NCBI GenBank assembly: GCA_016789905.1 | Contig: JAEUQC010000115.1 | Coordinates: forward strand, 41,232-105,231 | DNA from: Bryobacterales bacterium | Lineage (GTDB): Bacteria > Acidobacteriota > Terriglobia > Bryobacterales > Bryobacteraceae | Reading direction: 5' to 3' | DNA length: 64,000 bases | Shown here: piece by piece, positions 7,855-16,877 of the stretch | Numbering within the stretch: position 1 is the first letter of the stretch | Layout: every line of letters begins with the position of its first letter | The notes under the pieces: generated by a model | The model's input: only the letters and a program-made list of their open reading frames with translations | Database searches by the model: none | What the model was told of the DNA's origin: nothing | Translations under genes and position numbers: made by a program

Positions 7855-10800
7855 ATGCTCTTGAGATTGGTGCTGCTCGCGTTCGCGGGATGCTTGTCCG
7901 GCCAGCAGATTATTACGACGTTCGCTGGTACCGAGTGGGTTTACCCGCTTGGCGGCGGAGCGGCGCTGGACGCTCCGTTGAGTTCTATCATTAGCACCGC
8001 CATTGATCCGCAAGGACGGCTGGTAATCGCCGATGGGTCGAACAATGTCGTTCTGCGGGTAGACGCGGGCGGCGCCGCGACGGTTATCGCCGGAAACGGT
8101 GTGGCGGGATTCTCCGGCGACGGGGGCGATGCGTTGCGGGCCTCGCTGCGGACGCCGCAGGCGATCGTCTATGACGCGGGGGGAAATTTGTACATTGCCG
8201 ACCGAGGCAACCGGCGGCTCCGCCGCGTAACCCCCGCGGGTGTGATTTCAACAATCGCGGGCACCGGCAACGCTGGTGCCACGGGAGACGGCGGGCCGGC
8301 AACCGCCGCAACGCTCTCCCCCTGGCGGTTGGCCGTCGGGCGCGGCGGTGAGATCTACTTCAGCGATATCGATAACAACCGGATCCGCCGGATCGGCACC
8401 GATGGCGTGATCACTGCAGTGGCGGGAACAGGGTCGGACGTGTTTTCCGGCGAGGGGCAGCCGGCCGTTACCACCGGCCTGGATCCGCAGGGCATTGCCG
8501 TCGACGCGGCGGGAAGGCTGCTGGTGGCCGACTGGCTGAACCATCGGGTGTACCGGATTGGCGCCGATGGCATTCTGCGCGTGATCGCCGGCACGGGTGA
8601 ACTGGGCGCCACCGGAGACGGAGGCCCGGCTACGGCGGCGCGAATGAATGCGCCAACCGGCGTCACTACCGACGCGGCGGGGAACATTCTGGTCTGCGAA
8701 TCCAATGGCCGCCGGGTGCGAAAAATCGACACCGCCGGCGTTATCACCACGATCGCTGGCGGCTCCACCAACTCAGTCACTACCACTCCCCAGGACGCGC
8801 TGCGAACGGGGCTAGGATTTCTGCATACACTCTCCATCGATCAGCAAGGCCGGGTGTTCATAGCCGATCGCCAAAACATGCGGATCTTCCTGCTGTCGGC
8901 CGATTACCGGCAGATTTCGATTATCGCCGGCAATGGCCAATACAAGGATCTTGGCACAGGTGTCCCGGCCGCGCTGGCGACCATCACCCAGCCGGCCGGG
9001 CTGGCCATCGCGCCGGATGGCTCCCTCTATTTCAGCGAACTCTCCGGCCACCGCATTGGGCGTATTGCCCGCGACGGCACGGCCACCGTCGTTGCCGGGA
9101 ACGGCGTGGCGTCGTGCTGCGTGGATGGCGGCCCGGCGGCGAATGGCCGCGTGAGTTCTCCGAACGCCCTCGCCATTGCTCCGGACGGTTCGCTCATCAT
9201 TGTCGATGGCGGCAGCCAGAAGATCCGAAAGATCCAGAACGGCACAATCACCAGCATCGGCGGGATAACGTTTGAAGGCGGATTCTCCGGAGATAACGGC
9301 CCGGCCACCGAAGCTCGCTTCCGCAATCCGTGGGGCGTGGCCGTGGACGGTGGCGGCAACATCTACGTCGCCGACCGCCAGAACCACCGCGTGCGCCGCA
9401 TCGATACCAGGGGTGTCATCACCACGTTTGCCGGCAACGGACAGCCGGGGTTCAGCGGGGACAACGGCCCCGCCACATCCGCCAGCCTCAATATCCCGCT
9501 GGCGCTGGCCTTCAACGCCGCGGGCGACCTGCTCATCGCCGACTTCAACAACGACCGCATTCGCGCCGTCTCTCCGGCCGGAATCATCCGGACCATCGGC
9601 GGCAACGGCACCACGCTCTACACCGGCGACGGCGGGCCCGCCACCAGCGCCGGCATTGCCGGTCCGCGCGCCCTGGCCGTCGATAGAAGCGGCAATCTCT
9701 TCGTCGGTCACGACTCGGGCCAAATCCGGCGCATCGATCAGAACGGCGTCATTACAACCTTCGCCGGGCAGAATCTGGTTGGCTTCGCCGGTGACGGCGG
9801 CGCGCCGCGTTCCGCGCTGTTCAATGGGATTTGGGCCCTGGCGATCGACGCCGATGGGAACCTGTACGTCGCCGACGCAAACAACAACCGCATCCGCGTG
9901 ATCCGCAGCCTGGCACTCACAACGACGCTCACGCCTTCGCCGGTCAATATCAGCGCCGTCGCCGGTTCGGCCAGCACCATTCCGGCGCGTGTCTCCATCG
10001 CCAGCCCCATCAACGGACTGCCCTTTTCCACCTCCGTTGTTTACGGCCAATCGCCCGGCAACTGGCTTACACTGACCGCTTCCAATACCGCCGCGCCGGC
10101 CACGCTGACGCTTTCCGCCAACGCCACGGACCTGGTGCCCGGCCGTTACACCGCCACCATTACCGTCACAACAACGCCGCCGGGGCCGTCCAATCCTGTC
10201 TCGGTGATCCTGACGGTTACGGAGGTTCCCGCCCGGCTGAAGCTGTCCACCGAATCCATTTCGTTCAACCGGAACGAAGGCAGCGGCGCCGATATCGCAC
10301 CGCTGGAGGTGCGCAACGACGGAGGCGGACTGCTGGCGTATCAGATTACCACCACCACCGCCAACGCCGCACCGTGGCTGAAGGTTTCTTCCGCAACCGG
10401 CGCGCTGCGCGCCGGCCAGGTGGGCGCCGTGAACGTGACGGCGGACCCGGCGGGCCTGCGGGCGGGAACGTACTTGGGCTCAGTAAACGTGATTGCCGGA
10501 CCGGCGCGCGCCGTGGTCCCGGTCACGCTGACGGTGCGTGGCGTGCGGCGCAGTATTCTCGTCTCCCAATCCGGGCTTACGTTTACGGCCGTGGCCGGCG
10601 GCGGCTCGCCCACGCCGCAATCCATCGGCATCCTGAATGTCGGCAGCGGCGTTCTCTCCTGGCGCGCCGCCGCCAAGGGCCGCTTCGTCCGCCTTGGCGC
10701 CACGGAGGGCACCGTGAATCAACCGTGGCTTGAAGTGAGCGACCTCAGTATCGGCGTGAATCCAGCGGGCCTCGCGGCCGGGCAATACTACGAGCAGGTG

Positions 10801-12297
10801 GAGATCAGCGGCGACGCGGACAACTCGCCTCAACTGGTCACCGTTCTGCTGAACGTGCTGCCGGAAGGCGCCAACCCCGGCCCGGAGGTGACGCCATCGG
10901 GAATGATCTTCATCTCCAAACAGGGCGAGAATCCTGGCTCGCAAAGTGTTCGACTGAACCATTTGGGCCGTGGCGCGGTGACGTTTGATTCCTCTCGCCT
11001 TGGGTCCTGGTATGAATCGGCGCCGGGTGTTGGCCGCGCGCAGGCCAACTCGCCCAGCAACATCGTCATCGCCCCGTCACTGGCCGGTTTGACGCCGGGC
11101 GTGCGGCGCGGCGTGGTGACGTTCCAGTTGCAGGAGGACGGCAGCGTCCGGACCGTAAATCTGCTCTCGGTCGTCGCGCCCGCCGACGCGGGCGATAAGT
11201 CTGGCCGGAACGCGTCGAGTTGCGCGGCCCCCAGTTTGCGCGTCGAATCCACCGCGCTGCGCGACGGCTTCGCCGTGCGTGTGGGCGAAGCGGTGACGGT
11301 GGAAGTGAAAGCCGCCGATGAGTGCGGAAACCTGCTGGTGCCGCTTGCCGGGGGCACCGGAGCGCAGGTGATCGCGCGTCCGGAAAACGGCGATCCGCAG
11401 GTGACGCTGGCCCACATTGGCAACGGCGTATGGCGCGGCACGTGGCGCCCCGTGCGCGCGGTGGCGAACACGCGGCTCACGGTGGTGGCCGTTTATTTGG
11501 GCACCTCCGCGGACGTGGTCGCCGGGCGTTCGCAGGCCGGGAAAGTGGAACTGAGCGGGGCCGTGCTGGCGCAGGGCGCCACGGCAGCCCCGCTGTTGAC
11601 CGCCGGAGGCGTGGTGCACGCGGCGAGCTTCGAAACCGGCGTGCCCATTGCGCCCGGCAGTTTGATTACTCTCTATGGCTCCAAGCTGGCCGATAAATCT
11701 GGTTCCGCCGGTACCATTCCCCTGCCCTCATCCCTGAACGGCACGGAAGTGACGCTGGGGGACCGGCCGCTGCCGCTGCTGTTTACGAGCGACGGCCAGT
11801 TGAACGCGCAGGTGCCCTATGACGTTCCCGTCGATACACAACACCAGATTCTGGTGAAGCGGGGCGAGGCCATCGCCGTGCCGGAGACGCTCAGCGTTGC
11901 CGCAGCGCAGCCGGGCATTTTCACGAAGTCGCAGAACGGCTCCGGCCAGGGCGCGATTGTGAAGCAGGACGGCGTCACGCTCGCCGAACCGGGCACGCCG
12001 GCCGCGCGCGGCGAAGTGGTCATTATCTATTGCTCCGGCCTGGGCCCGGTGAGCCCGCCCGTCGTCGCCGGCCGGCCGGCGCCTTCGTCCCCATTGAGCG
12101 GCGTGATCAATCCGGTCACCGTGCTCATCGGCGGCAAGGAAGCGCGGGTGCTGTTTGCCGGGCTCGCGCCGGGTTTCAGCGGCCTGTATCAGATCAATGC
12201 GTTCGTTCCGGCCGATGCGGCCACGGGAAACGCCGTCGAAGTCACAGTGGAATCGGCCGGGCAGAAAAGCCCGCCGGTCACCATCGCCATCCGCTAA
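7855..12297 (+). CDS. Giant exported NHL-repeat protein with TIGR03437-type C-terminal domain
   Basis: A 1480-residue surface or secreted protein. The start at 7855 was chosen because a GAGG Shine-Dalgarno lies six bases upstream and the product then begins with a clean signal peptide, MLLRLVLLAFAGCLSGQ; the AGC could also be a weak lipobox. Residues about 30-700 hold more than ten NHL propeller repeats of the form 'D.GNLYVAD..NNRIR.I...G.I.T.AG.G..G..GDGGPA'. Residues about 700-1110 carry several BACON/Ig-like beta domains with repeated VSPAGLAAGxY-type motifs. Residues about 1255-1480 match the Solibacter-type C-terminal domain (PGSLITLYGSKLA, AQPGIFT, YCSGLGPV, QINAFVPAD). Binding of carbohydrate or protein is likely, but no activity is evident. 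Confidence 0.85.
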   Translation: MLLRLVLLAFAGCLSGQQIITTFAGTEWVYPLGGGAALDAPLSSIISTAIDPQGRLVIADGSNNVVLRVDAGGAATVIAGNGVAGFSGDGGDALRASLRTPQAIVYDAGGNLYIADRGNRRLRRVTPAGVISTIAGTGNAGATGDGGPATAATLSPWRLAVGRGGEIYFSDIDNNRIRRIGTDGVITAVAGTGSDVFSGEGQPAVTTGLDPQGIAVDAAGRLLVADWLNHRVYRIGADGILRVIAGTGELGATGDGGPATAARMNAPTGVTTDAAGNILVCESNGRRVRKIDTAGVITTIAGGSTNSVTTTPQDALRTGLGFLHTLSIDQQGRVFIADRQNMRIFLLSADYRQISIIAGNGQYKDLGTGVPAALATITQPAGLAIAPDGSLYFSELSGHRIGRIARDGTATVVAGNGVASCCVDGGPAANGRVSSPNALAIAPDGSLIIVDGGSQKIRKIQNGTITSIGGITFEGGFSGDNGPATEARFRNPWGVAVDGGGNIYVADRQNHRVRRIDTRGVITTFAGNGQPGFSGDNGPATSASLNIPLALAFNAAGDLLIADFNNDRIRAVSPAGIIRTIGGNGTTLYTGDGGPATSAGIAGPRALAVDRSGNLFVGHDSGQIRRIDQNGVITTFAGQNLVGFAGDGGAPRSALFNGIWALAIDADGNLYVADANNNRIRVIRSLALTTTLTPSPVNISAVAGSASTIPARVSIASPINGLPFSTSVVYGQSPGNWLTLTASNTAAPATLTLSANATDLVPGRYTATITVTTTPPGPSNPVSVILTVTEVPARLKLSTESISFNRNEGSGADIAPLEVRNDGGGLLAYQITTTTANAAPWLKVSSATGALRAGQVGAVNVTADPAGLRAGTYLGSVNVIAGPARAVVPVTLTVRGVRRSILVSQSGLTFTAVAGGGSPTPQSIGILNVGSGVLSWRAAAKGRFVRLGATEGTVNQPWLEVSDLSIGVNPAGLAAGQYYEQVEISGDADNSPQLVTVLLNVLPEGANPGPEVTPSGMIFISKQGENPGSQSVRLNHLGRGAVTFDSSRLGSWYESAPGVGRAQANSPSNIVIAPSLAGLTPGVRRGVVTFQLQEDGSVRTVNLLSVVAPADAGDKSGRNASSCAAPSLRVESTALRDGFAVRVGEAVTVEVKAADECGNLLVPLAGGTGAQVIARPENGDPQVTLAHIGNGVWRGTWRPVRAVANTRLTVVAVYLGTSADVVAGRSQAGKVELSGAVLAQGATAAPLLTAGGVVHAASFETGVPIAPGSLITLYGSKLADKSGSAGTIPLPSSLNGTEVTLGDRPLPLLFTSDGQLNAQVPYDVPVDTQHQILVKRGEAIAVPETLSVAAAQPGIFTKSQNGSGQGAIVKQDGVTLAEPGTPAARGEVVIIYCSGLGPVSPPVVAGRPAPSSPLSGVINPVTVLIGGKEARVLFAGLAPGFSGLYQINAFVPADAATGNAVEVTVESAGQKSPPVTIAIR

Positions 12298-13779
12298 CTA
12301 CGCGTCCCTGGGCGCGACATAGAACTCAATCGCTTCGGGCGCGCCCAGGTTCTTCGGTTCCTTTGGCGCGTCGGGATGCGTGGCCCGGTAGCGAGTTAGA
12401 ATCGATTGCTGCATGGCGGCTACCACGTCGGCGTGCTTTGCGGCGACGTCGATGAACTCGCCGGGGTCGGCCTTCTTGTCGAACAGCTTCACATAACGGC
12501 CCGGCGTGGGATTGTCCGTTTCGTAGCCATCGGTTCGCTTTCGCTTGCCGGAGCCGAAGATGAACTTCCAGCGGTCATCGGCTGTGAACACCTCTTCGTT
12601 TTCCAGGTACTGACTGAAAATCTGCTTGCGCGGCGCGGCGGGCTTCCTGCCCTCCAGATAGGGCCGCAACGACTGGCCATGTTGCACAGGCAATTTGTCC
12701 AGACCCATCAAGTCGGTGATGGTGGCCGAAACATCCACATGTTCAGTGAAGTCGTTCACCACGCCGCCCTTCCGGATCTTTCCCGGATAACGAACCAGCA
12801 GCGGCACACGCAGCGCCGGCTCGTACCCGCAGTGCTTTTCAAACCGGCCGTGCTGGCCCAGGCAGTAGCCGTGGTCGGCCATGTAGAACACGCAGGTATT
12901 TTCGGCCAAGCCAAGCGAATCCAGGGCTTTCAATACATCGCCAACGTTGCGGTCCAGCGCACTGACGGCCGTGTAGTAGGCAGCGGCAATGCCTTGTTTT
13001 TCCGCCGGCGTCAGGTCACGAAAGATGAGCGGGATCTGCCCGGCATCTTCCGGGCCAACCTTGGGAACGTCGAACTTCTTCGGGTCGTACTGGTCCTTCA
13101 AATCGATGGGAAAATCGTAGGGCGAGTGCGGCTCCGGGAAGCTCACCCATAGGGCGAACGGCTCGGCGTCGTCTTTGTGCTGGCGCAGCCAGTCGATCGC
13201 GCGGTTGGCGGTAAACGTTCCGCGCATCTCTTCGTAGTAGCGGGGGAACGGCAGCTTTTCCGCGTTCAGCCAGATTCTGGCCGGATCCTTAAACGGCTGC
13301 CAACGCGGCTTGCGGCCAACACCGGCCGGCAGTTCCCGCTTCGGCGGAATGGCGCCCCACGCCTTGCCGATGTCCTGTTCGGTCATCATCTCGTCGAACC
13401 CGTACAAACCAGGCGCGCTGGGCCGGTTCAGGTGCATCTTGCCGAAAACCGCCGTCCGGTATCCCGCGCCTTTGAACTGCTTCGGCAGTGTGGGCTTCGC
13501 CGGGTCGAGCGAGGTTTTCAACACTGTCACCCCGGCCGCATGCGGCATCTGGCCGGTCAACAGACTCTGCCTCGATGGCGTGCAAACCGGCTGATTGCAG
13601 TAGTGCCGGGCGAACCGGACTCCCTGGCTGGCGAAGTGGTCCAGGTTCGGCGTGGCGACGTTGCGATTGCCATCGGCGCCCAGCACGTAGCCGGCATGAT
13701 CGTCGGCGATGATGAATACGAAGTTCGGTTTGCGTTTAGGAGCGGCGGCGGCGGCGAGCAGGGCCCGGCGGGAAATCAT
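12298..13779 (-). CDS. Exported sulfatase (S1 family)
   Basis: A 493-residue type I sulfatase that hydrolyses sulfate esters. The formylglycine-forming motif C-T-P-S-R is at residues 66-70 (PVCTPSRQSLLTG), so activation by a formylglycine-generating enzyme encoded elsewhere is expected. Metal-binding aspartates lie in IIADDHAGY near residue 26, and further ligands in FYMADHGYCLGQHGR near residue 285. The N-terminus MISRRALLAAAAAP is a short twin-arginine-like export signal. Its start overlaps the stop of the upstream sodium symporter (ATGA), so the pair form an operon. The stop codon abuts the stop of the convergent NHL gene with no base between them. The natural substrate, perhaps a sulfated glycan, is inferred from context only. 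Confidence 0.9.
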   Translation of the reverse strand: MISRRALLAAAAAPKRKPNFVFIIADDHAGYVLGADGNRNVATPNLDHFASQGVRFARHYCNQPVCTPSRQSLLTGQMPHAAGVTVLKTSLDPAKPTLPKQFKGAGYRTAVFGKMHLNRPSAPGLYGFDEMMTEQDIGKAWGAIPPKRELPAGVGRKPRWQPFKDPARIWLNAEKLPFPRYYEEMRGTFTANRAIDWLRQHKDDAEPFALWVSFPEPHSPYDFPIDLKDQYDPKKFDVPKVGPEDAGQIPLIFRDLTPAEKQGIAAAYYTAVSALDRNVGDVLKALDSLGLAENTCVFYMADHGYCLGQHGRFEKHCGYEPALRVPLLVRYPGKIRKGGVVNDFTEHVDVSATITDLMGLDKLPVQHGQSLRPYLEGRKPAAPRKQIFSQYLENEEVFTADDRWKFIFGSGKRKRTDGYETDNPTPGRYVKLFDKKADPGEFIDVAAKHADVVAAMQQSILTRYRATHPDAPKEPKNLGAPEAIEFYVAPRDA

Positions 13780-15557
13780 TCCGCTATACTACTCCAACCG
13801 CGCCTGGAAAGATCGCGATAGATGTAATAGCCCGCCACCGCGGAGAGCGCCAGCATCCCCAGCCCCAGCGGGATTTCTTTGAACAACACCTTCCCCAGCC
13901 CGAACAGCGCCATGTAGATCATGACGCACCCGGCAATCCAACAGCCCAGATTGTTCAACCCGTCCGTGGCCGGCTTCACGTCCGGCGCCATTGCCGCCAC
14001 CGGGCCCCATCCGCTCATCGATGGCCGCGTCCGCCGATAGAAAGAAACGAGCGTTTCGTTGCTTTCCGGAGGCGTCAGAAACGTCGCGGCCAGCCACGCC
14101 ACAGTGGTCACCGCCACGGTGATGATCATCAGCCAGGCGAACTCCGTAGGGTTATCCGAATCCAGCTTCCAGATCAACTGCAGCCCCACGCTGGTGACAA
14201 ACGCCGTGCCCATCGCCACCACTTCGCTCCACGCATTTACGCGCCACCAATACCAGCGCAGCAGCAGAACGCCCCCCGTTCCGGCGCCCGTCACAATCAG
14301 CAGTTTCCAGGCGCCGGAAATGGAATCCATGTAGAACGTGACGCCCGCGGAAATCAACGTGATGACCACCGTGGCCGCCTGCGACATCAGCACATAGTGC
14401 TTGCCGCTCTCGTTCGGCTTCAGGAACCGCCGGTAAAAGTCATTCACCAGGTAACTCGCCCCCCAGTTCAACTGCGTGGCGATCGTAGACATATACGCGG
14501 CCGCGAAGCCGGCCAGCATCAGCCCGCGCAGGTACGGCGGCATGTAATCGATCATCACCTTGATGTAGCCGGTTTCCGGATCGGCAAGCCCCGGATAAAG
14601 CACCACGCTAGCCAGCGCGGTGAGAATCCACGGCCAGGGCCGGATGGCGTAGTGTGCGATGTTGAACCACAGAGTGGCCAGCAGCGAATGGCGCTCATCG
14701 CGGGCGGAAAACATCCGCTGCGCAACATATCCGCCCCCGCCGGGTTCTGCTCCTGGGTACCACGTGGCCCACCAGTTCAGCGAGATGTAGACCAGGAACG
14801 TGATCATCGGCATCCACGGCGAGTCGAGATCCGGCACAAACGACAACAGCGAGTTCTTCCCGCCAGGCTCAACGCCGCGCGCGATATCGAGCGCGGCCAG
14901 CTTAGCCAGCATCGCATCCATTCCGCCAACCGCCTCCACGGCGCAGACCGCCAGCACGATCACCATGGCCATCTTGATGAAGAACTGCACGACGTCAGTC
15001 ACCAGCACACCCCACAGCCCGGCCAGTGTGGAGATCCACGAAGTTATGCCGATAAGAGAAAGTACGACGACAATCGCCGTGAACTTATCGACACCCAGCA
15101 CGAGCATCAGAATCTTGACCATCGCCAGATTCACCCAGCCCAGCACAATGCAGTTGATCGGTATCCCGAAGTACAGCGCGCGAAAGCCCCGCAGAAACGC
15201 CGCCGGTTTACCGGAGTAACGAATCTCGGAAAATTCAATATCCGTCATGACCCCGCTTCGCCGCCAAAGCCGCGCATAGAAGAAAACAACCAACATGCCG
15301 CCAGCCACAAAATTCCACCACAACCAGTTTCCGGCAATGCCATTGCGCGCCACCATTCCGGTGACGGCCAGCGGCGTGTCGGCCGCGAACGTTGTGGCCA
15401 CCATGGAGGTTCCCGCCAGCCACCAGGGCACATCGCGCCCGGAAAGGAAGAACTCGTCGACGCTCGATCCGGCGCGTTTCTTGTAATAGAACCCAATCGC
15501 TATGTTGAGTAGAAAATACGCCGCGACGACAATCCAATCGAGAACGGAGATTTGCAC
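13776..15557 (-). CDS. Sodium:solute symporter (SSS family)
   Basis: A 593-residue transporter with about 13 hydrophobic segments. Family features include an N-terminal DWIVVAAYFLLNIAIGFYY helix and an SSVDEFFLSGRDVPWWLAG segment. The GTG start at 15557 is strongly supported by a perfect AGGAGG at 15565-15570, seven bases upstream. The reading frame extends further upstream, but without a signal or family similarity. It is translationally coupled to the sulfatase that follows (ATGA overlap), suggesting import of the desulfated sugar or a related solute. Such sulfatase-symporter pairs are frequent in polysaccharide-degrading Planctomycetes and Acidobacteria. The transported compound is unknown. 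Confidence 0.9.
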   Translation of the reverse strand: MQISVLDWIVVAAYFLLNIAIGFYYKKRAGSSVDEFFLSGRDVPWWLAGTSMVATTFAADTPLAVTGMVARNGIAGNWLWWNFVAGGMLVVFFYARLWRRSGVMTDIEFSEIRYSGKPAAFLRGFRALYFGIPINCIVLGWVNLAMVKILMLVLGVDKFTAIVVVLSLIGITSWISTLAGLWGVLVTDVVQFFIKMAMVIVLAVCAVEAVGGMDAMLAKLAALDIARGVEPGGKNSLLSFVPDLDSPWMPMITFLVYISLNWWATWYPGAEPGGGGYVAQRMFSARDERHSLLATLWFNIAHYAIRPWPWILTALASVVLYPGLADPETGYIKVMIDYMPPYLRGLMLAGFAAAYMSTIATQLNWGASYLVNDFYRRFLKPNESGKHYVLMSQAATVVITLISAGVTFYMDSISGAWKLLIVTGAGTGGVLLLRWYWWRVNAWSEVVAMGTAFVTSVGLQLIWKLDSDNPTEFAWLMIITVAVTTVAWLAATFLTPPESNETLVSFYRRTRPSMSGWGPVAAMAPDVKPATDGLNNLGCWIAGCVMIYMALFGLGKVLFKEIPLGLGMLALSAVAGYYIYRDLSRRGWSSIAE

Positions 15558-15630
15558 GGACCTGCCTCCTAGGGAAACTCTTGAATTCTTTAGAGTAACC
15601 TTTGGCCTTGGGATTGCACTATATAGGCAG

Positions 15631-16701
15631 ATGCTTTTGCGATGCGGTTTCGGAATCGTGCTTTGCGCCATGGCGGTTTGGGCGCAGAAGGTGGAGGTCG
15701 TCTCCGCGGACCCCGTCTTCTTCCCCGGTGTTGCCGATTCCAACAGCCCCATCCACTGGGCCAACGGCAAACGCTACGTTTATAACTCTGACGGTTTGCC
15801 GATCCGGAGCGAGGGCGTGGAACTCGGCGCCATGCGCTACGCGCGAGCCACATATCTTCTTGAATCCACAGTATCTCCGTGGTGGATGGAAGCCACTTTC
15901 CGCGACGATGACGGCACCATCTACGGCTGGTACCACCACGAGCAGTATTCGTTTTGCCCAATGATCGGTGACCGCTACACGGCGGTTCCGGTGATTGGCG
16001 CGGTGGTTTCCAAAGACAACGGCCACACGTTTCGGGATCTGGGAATCGTGCTATCCGACGGGCACGAGCCGTACTGTGAAACAAAAAACGGCTTTTTTGC
16101 AAGCGGCCACGGCGATTTTTCGGTAATTATTGACCGGCAAAAAAAGAACTTCTATTTCTTTTTTTCCGTGTACGGCGGACCGACGAATGAACAAGGCGTG
16201 GCGGTGGCCCGGATGGCATATGAAGATCGCGCCACGCCCACGGGCAAGGTTTGGAAGTACCGGGACGACACTTGGGAGTCGCCAGGCATTGGCGGGAAGG
16301 TGACGCCCATCTTCACCGTTCGCACCCCTTGGGAAAGCGCGAACGCGGATGCGTTCTGGGGCCCATCGGTCCACTACAATCGCGAACTGGGCGAATTCGT
16401 CATGCTATTGAACCGCGCCTGCTGCGTGCCGGACTGGCCGGCGGAAGGGATCTATATCAGCTTCAACGCGGACCTGGACAACCCCAAAGGATGGGGCGAA
16501 CCCGAAAAAATCGTCGATGGAGGCGGCTGGTACCCCATGGCCGTGGGTCTGGAAACTGGCGACACCGACAAAGAAGCCGGCGCCCGCGCGCGCTTCTTCA
16601 TGGGCAGCGATTCGCACTGGGAGCTTATCTTCCGGAAGGGCCAGACGGGCGTGCTTCCGTTCCCTGCCCGCTTGCGGGCGAAACCGGGCCGGAAGAAGTA
16701 G
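15631..16701 (+). CDS. Exported propeller-like protein, glycosidase-type fold suspected
   Basis: A 356-residue protein beginning with a signal peptide (MLLRCGFGIVLCAMAVWAQ). The mature part has repeated aromatic and acidic strand motifs typical of five-bladed beta-propeller glycoside hydrolases and sialidase-like folds: WWMEATFRDDDGTIYGWYHHE, VVSKDNGHTFRDLGIVL, GHGDFSVIIDRQKKNFYFF and DAFWGPSVHYNRELGEFVML. No GH family could be assigned with certainty. The gene is divergent from the sulfatase/symporter operon, with 73 bases between starts. This suggests a shared regulatory region and a joint role in handling a sulfated or otherwise substituted glycan. A TATATA box at 15620-15625 could serve as a -10 element but would leave a very short leader. 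Confidence 0.7.
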   Translation: MLLRCGFGIVLCAMAVWAQKVEVVSADPVFFPGVADSNSPIHWANGKRYVYNSDGLPIRSEGVELGAMRYARATYLLESTVSPWWMEATFRDDDGTIYGWYHHEQYSFCPMIGDRYTAVPVIGAVVSKDNGHTFRDLGIVLSDGHEPYCETKNGFFASGHGDFSVIIDRQKKNFYFFFSVYGGPTNEQGVAVARMAYEDRATPTGKVWKYRDDTWESPGIGGKVTPIFTVRTPWESANADAFWGPSVHYNRELGEFVMLLNRACCVPDWPAEGIYISFNADLDNPKGWGEPEKIVDGGGWYPMAVGLETGDTDKEAGARARFFMGSDSHWELIFRKGQTGVLPFPARLRAKPGRKK

Positions 16702-16735
16702 GACGCCGAGACTCGGCGCCGCACGATTCCGACAT

Positions 16736-16825
16736 TCAAGTCTGTACGCCGAAGCGTGGCAGCACCCACCGCATCAGGGCGAAATAGGCGGCGAGCGCGA
16801 TGGCGGGCATTAGAAATTCGGACAT
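16736..16825 (-). CDS. Possible 29-residue single-pass membrane microprotein
   Basis: A small open frame starting at ATG 16825 and ending in TGA at 16736. A GAGGGAG sequence about ten bases upstream could serve as the Shine-Dalgarno. The product is one hydrophobic helix (EFLMPAIALAAYFALM) followed by a short basic tail (RWVLPRFGVQT). It lies 52 bases behind the cytochrome c gene in the same orientation, so it could be its operon partner. Membrane microproteins of this size often accompany respiratory proteins, but that is only an analogy. A chance open frame remains possible. Confidence 0.4.
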   Translation of the reverse strand: MSEFLMPAIALAAYFALMRWVLPRFGVQT

Positions 16826-16877
16826 TGCGTTTCCACTCCCTCAGATGCACTTGCCCCGGCAAAGGTGACAACTCGTT

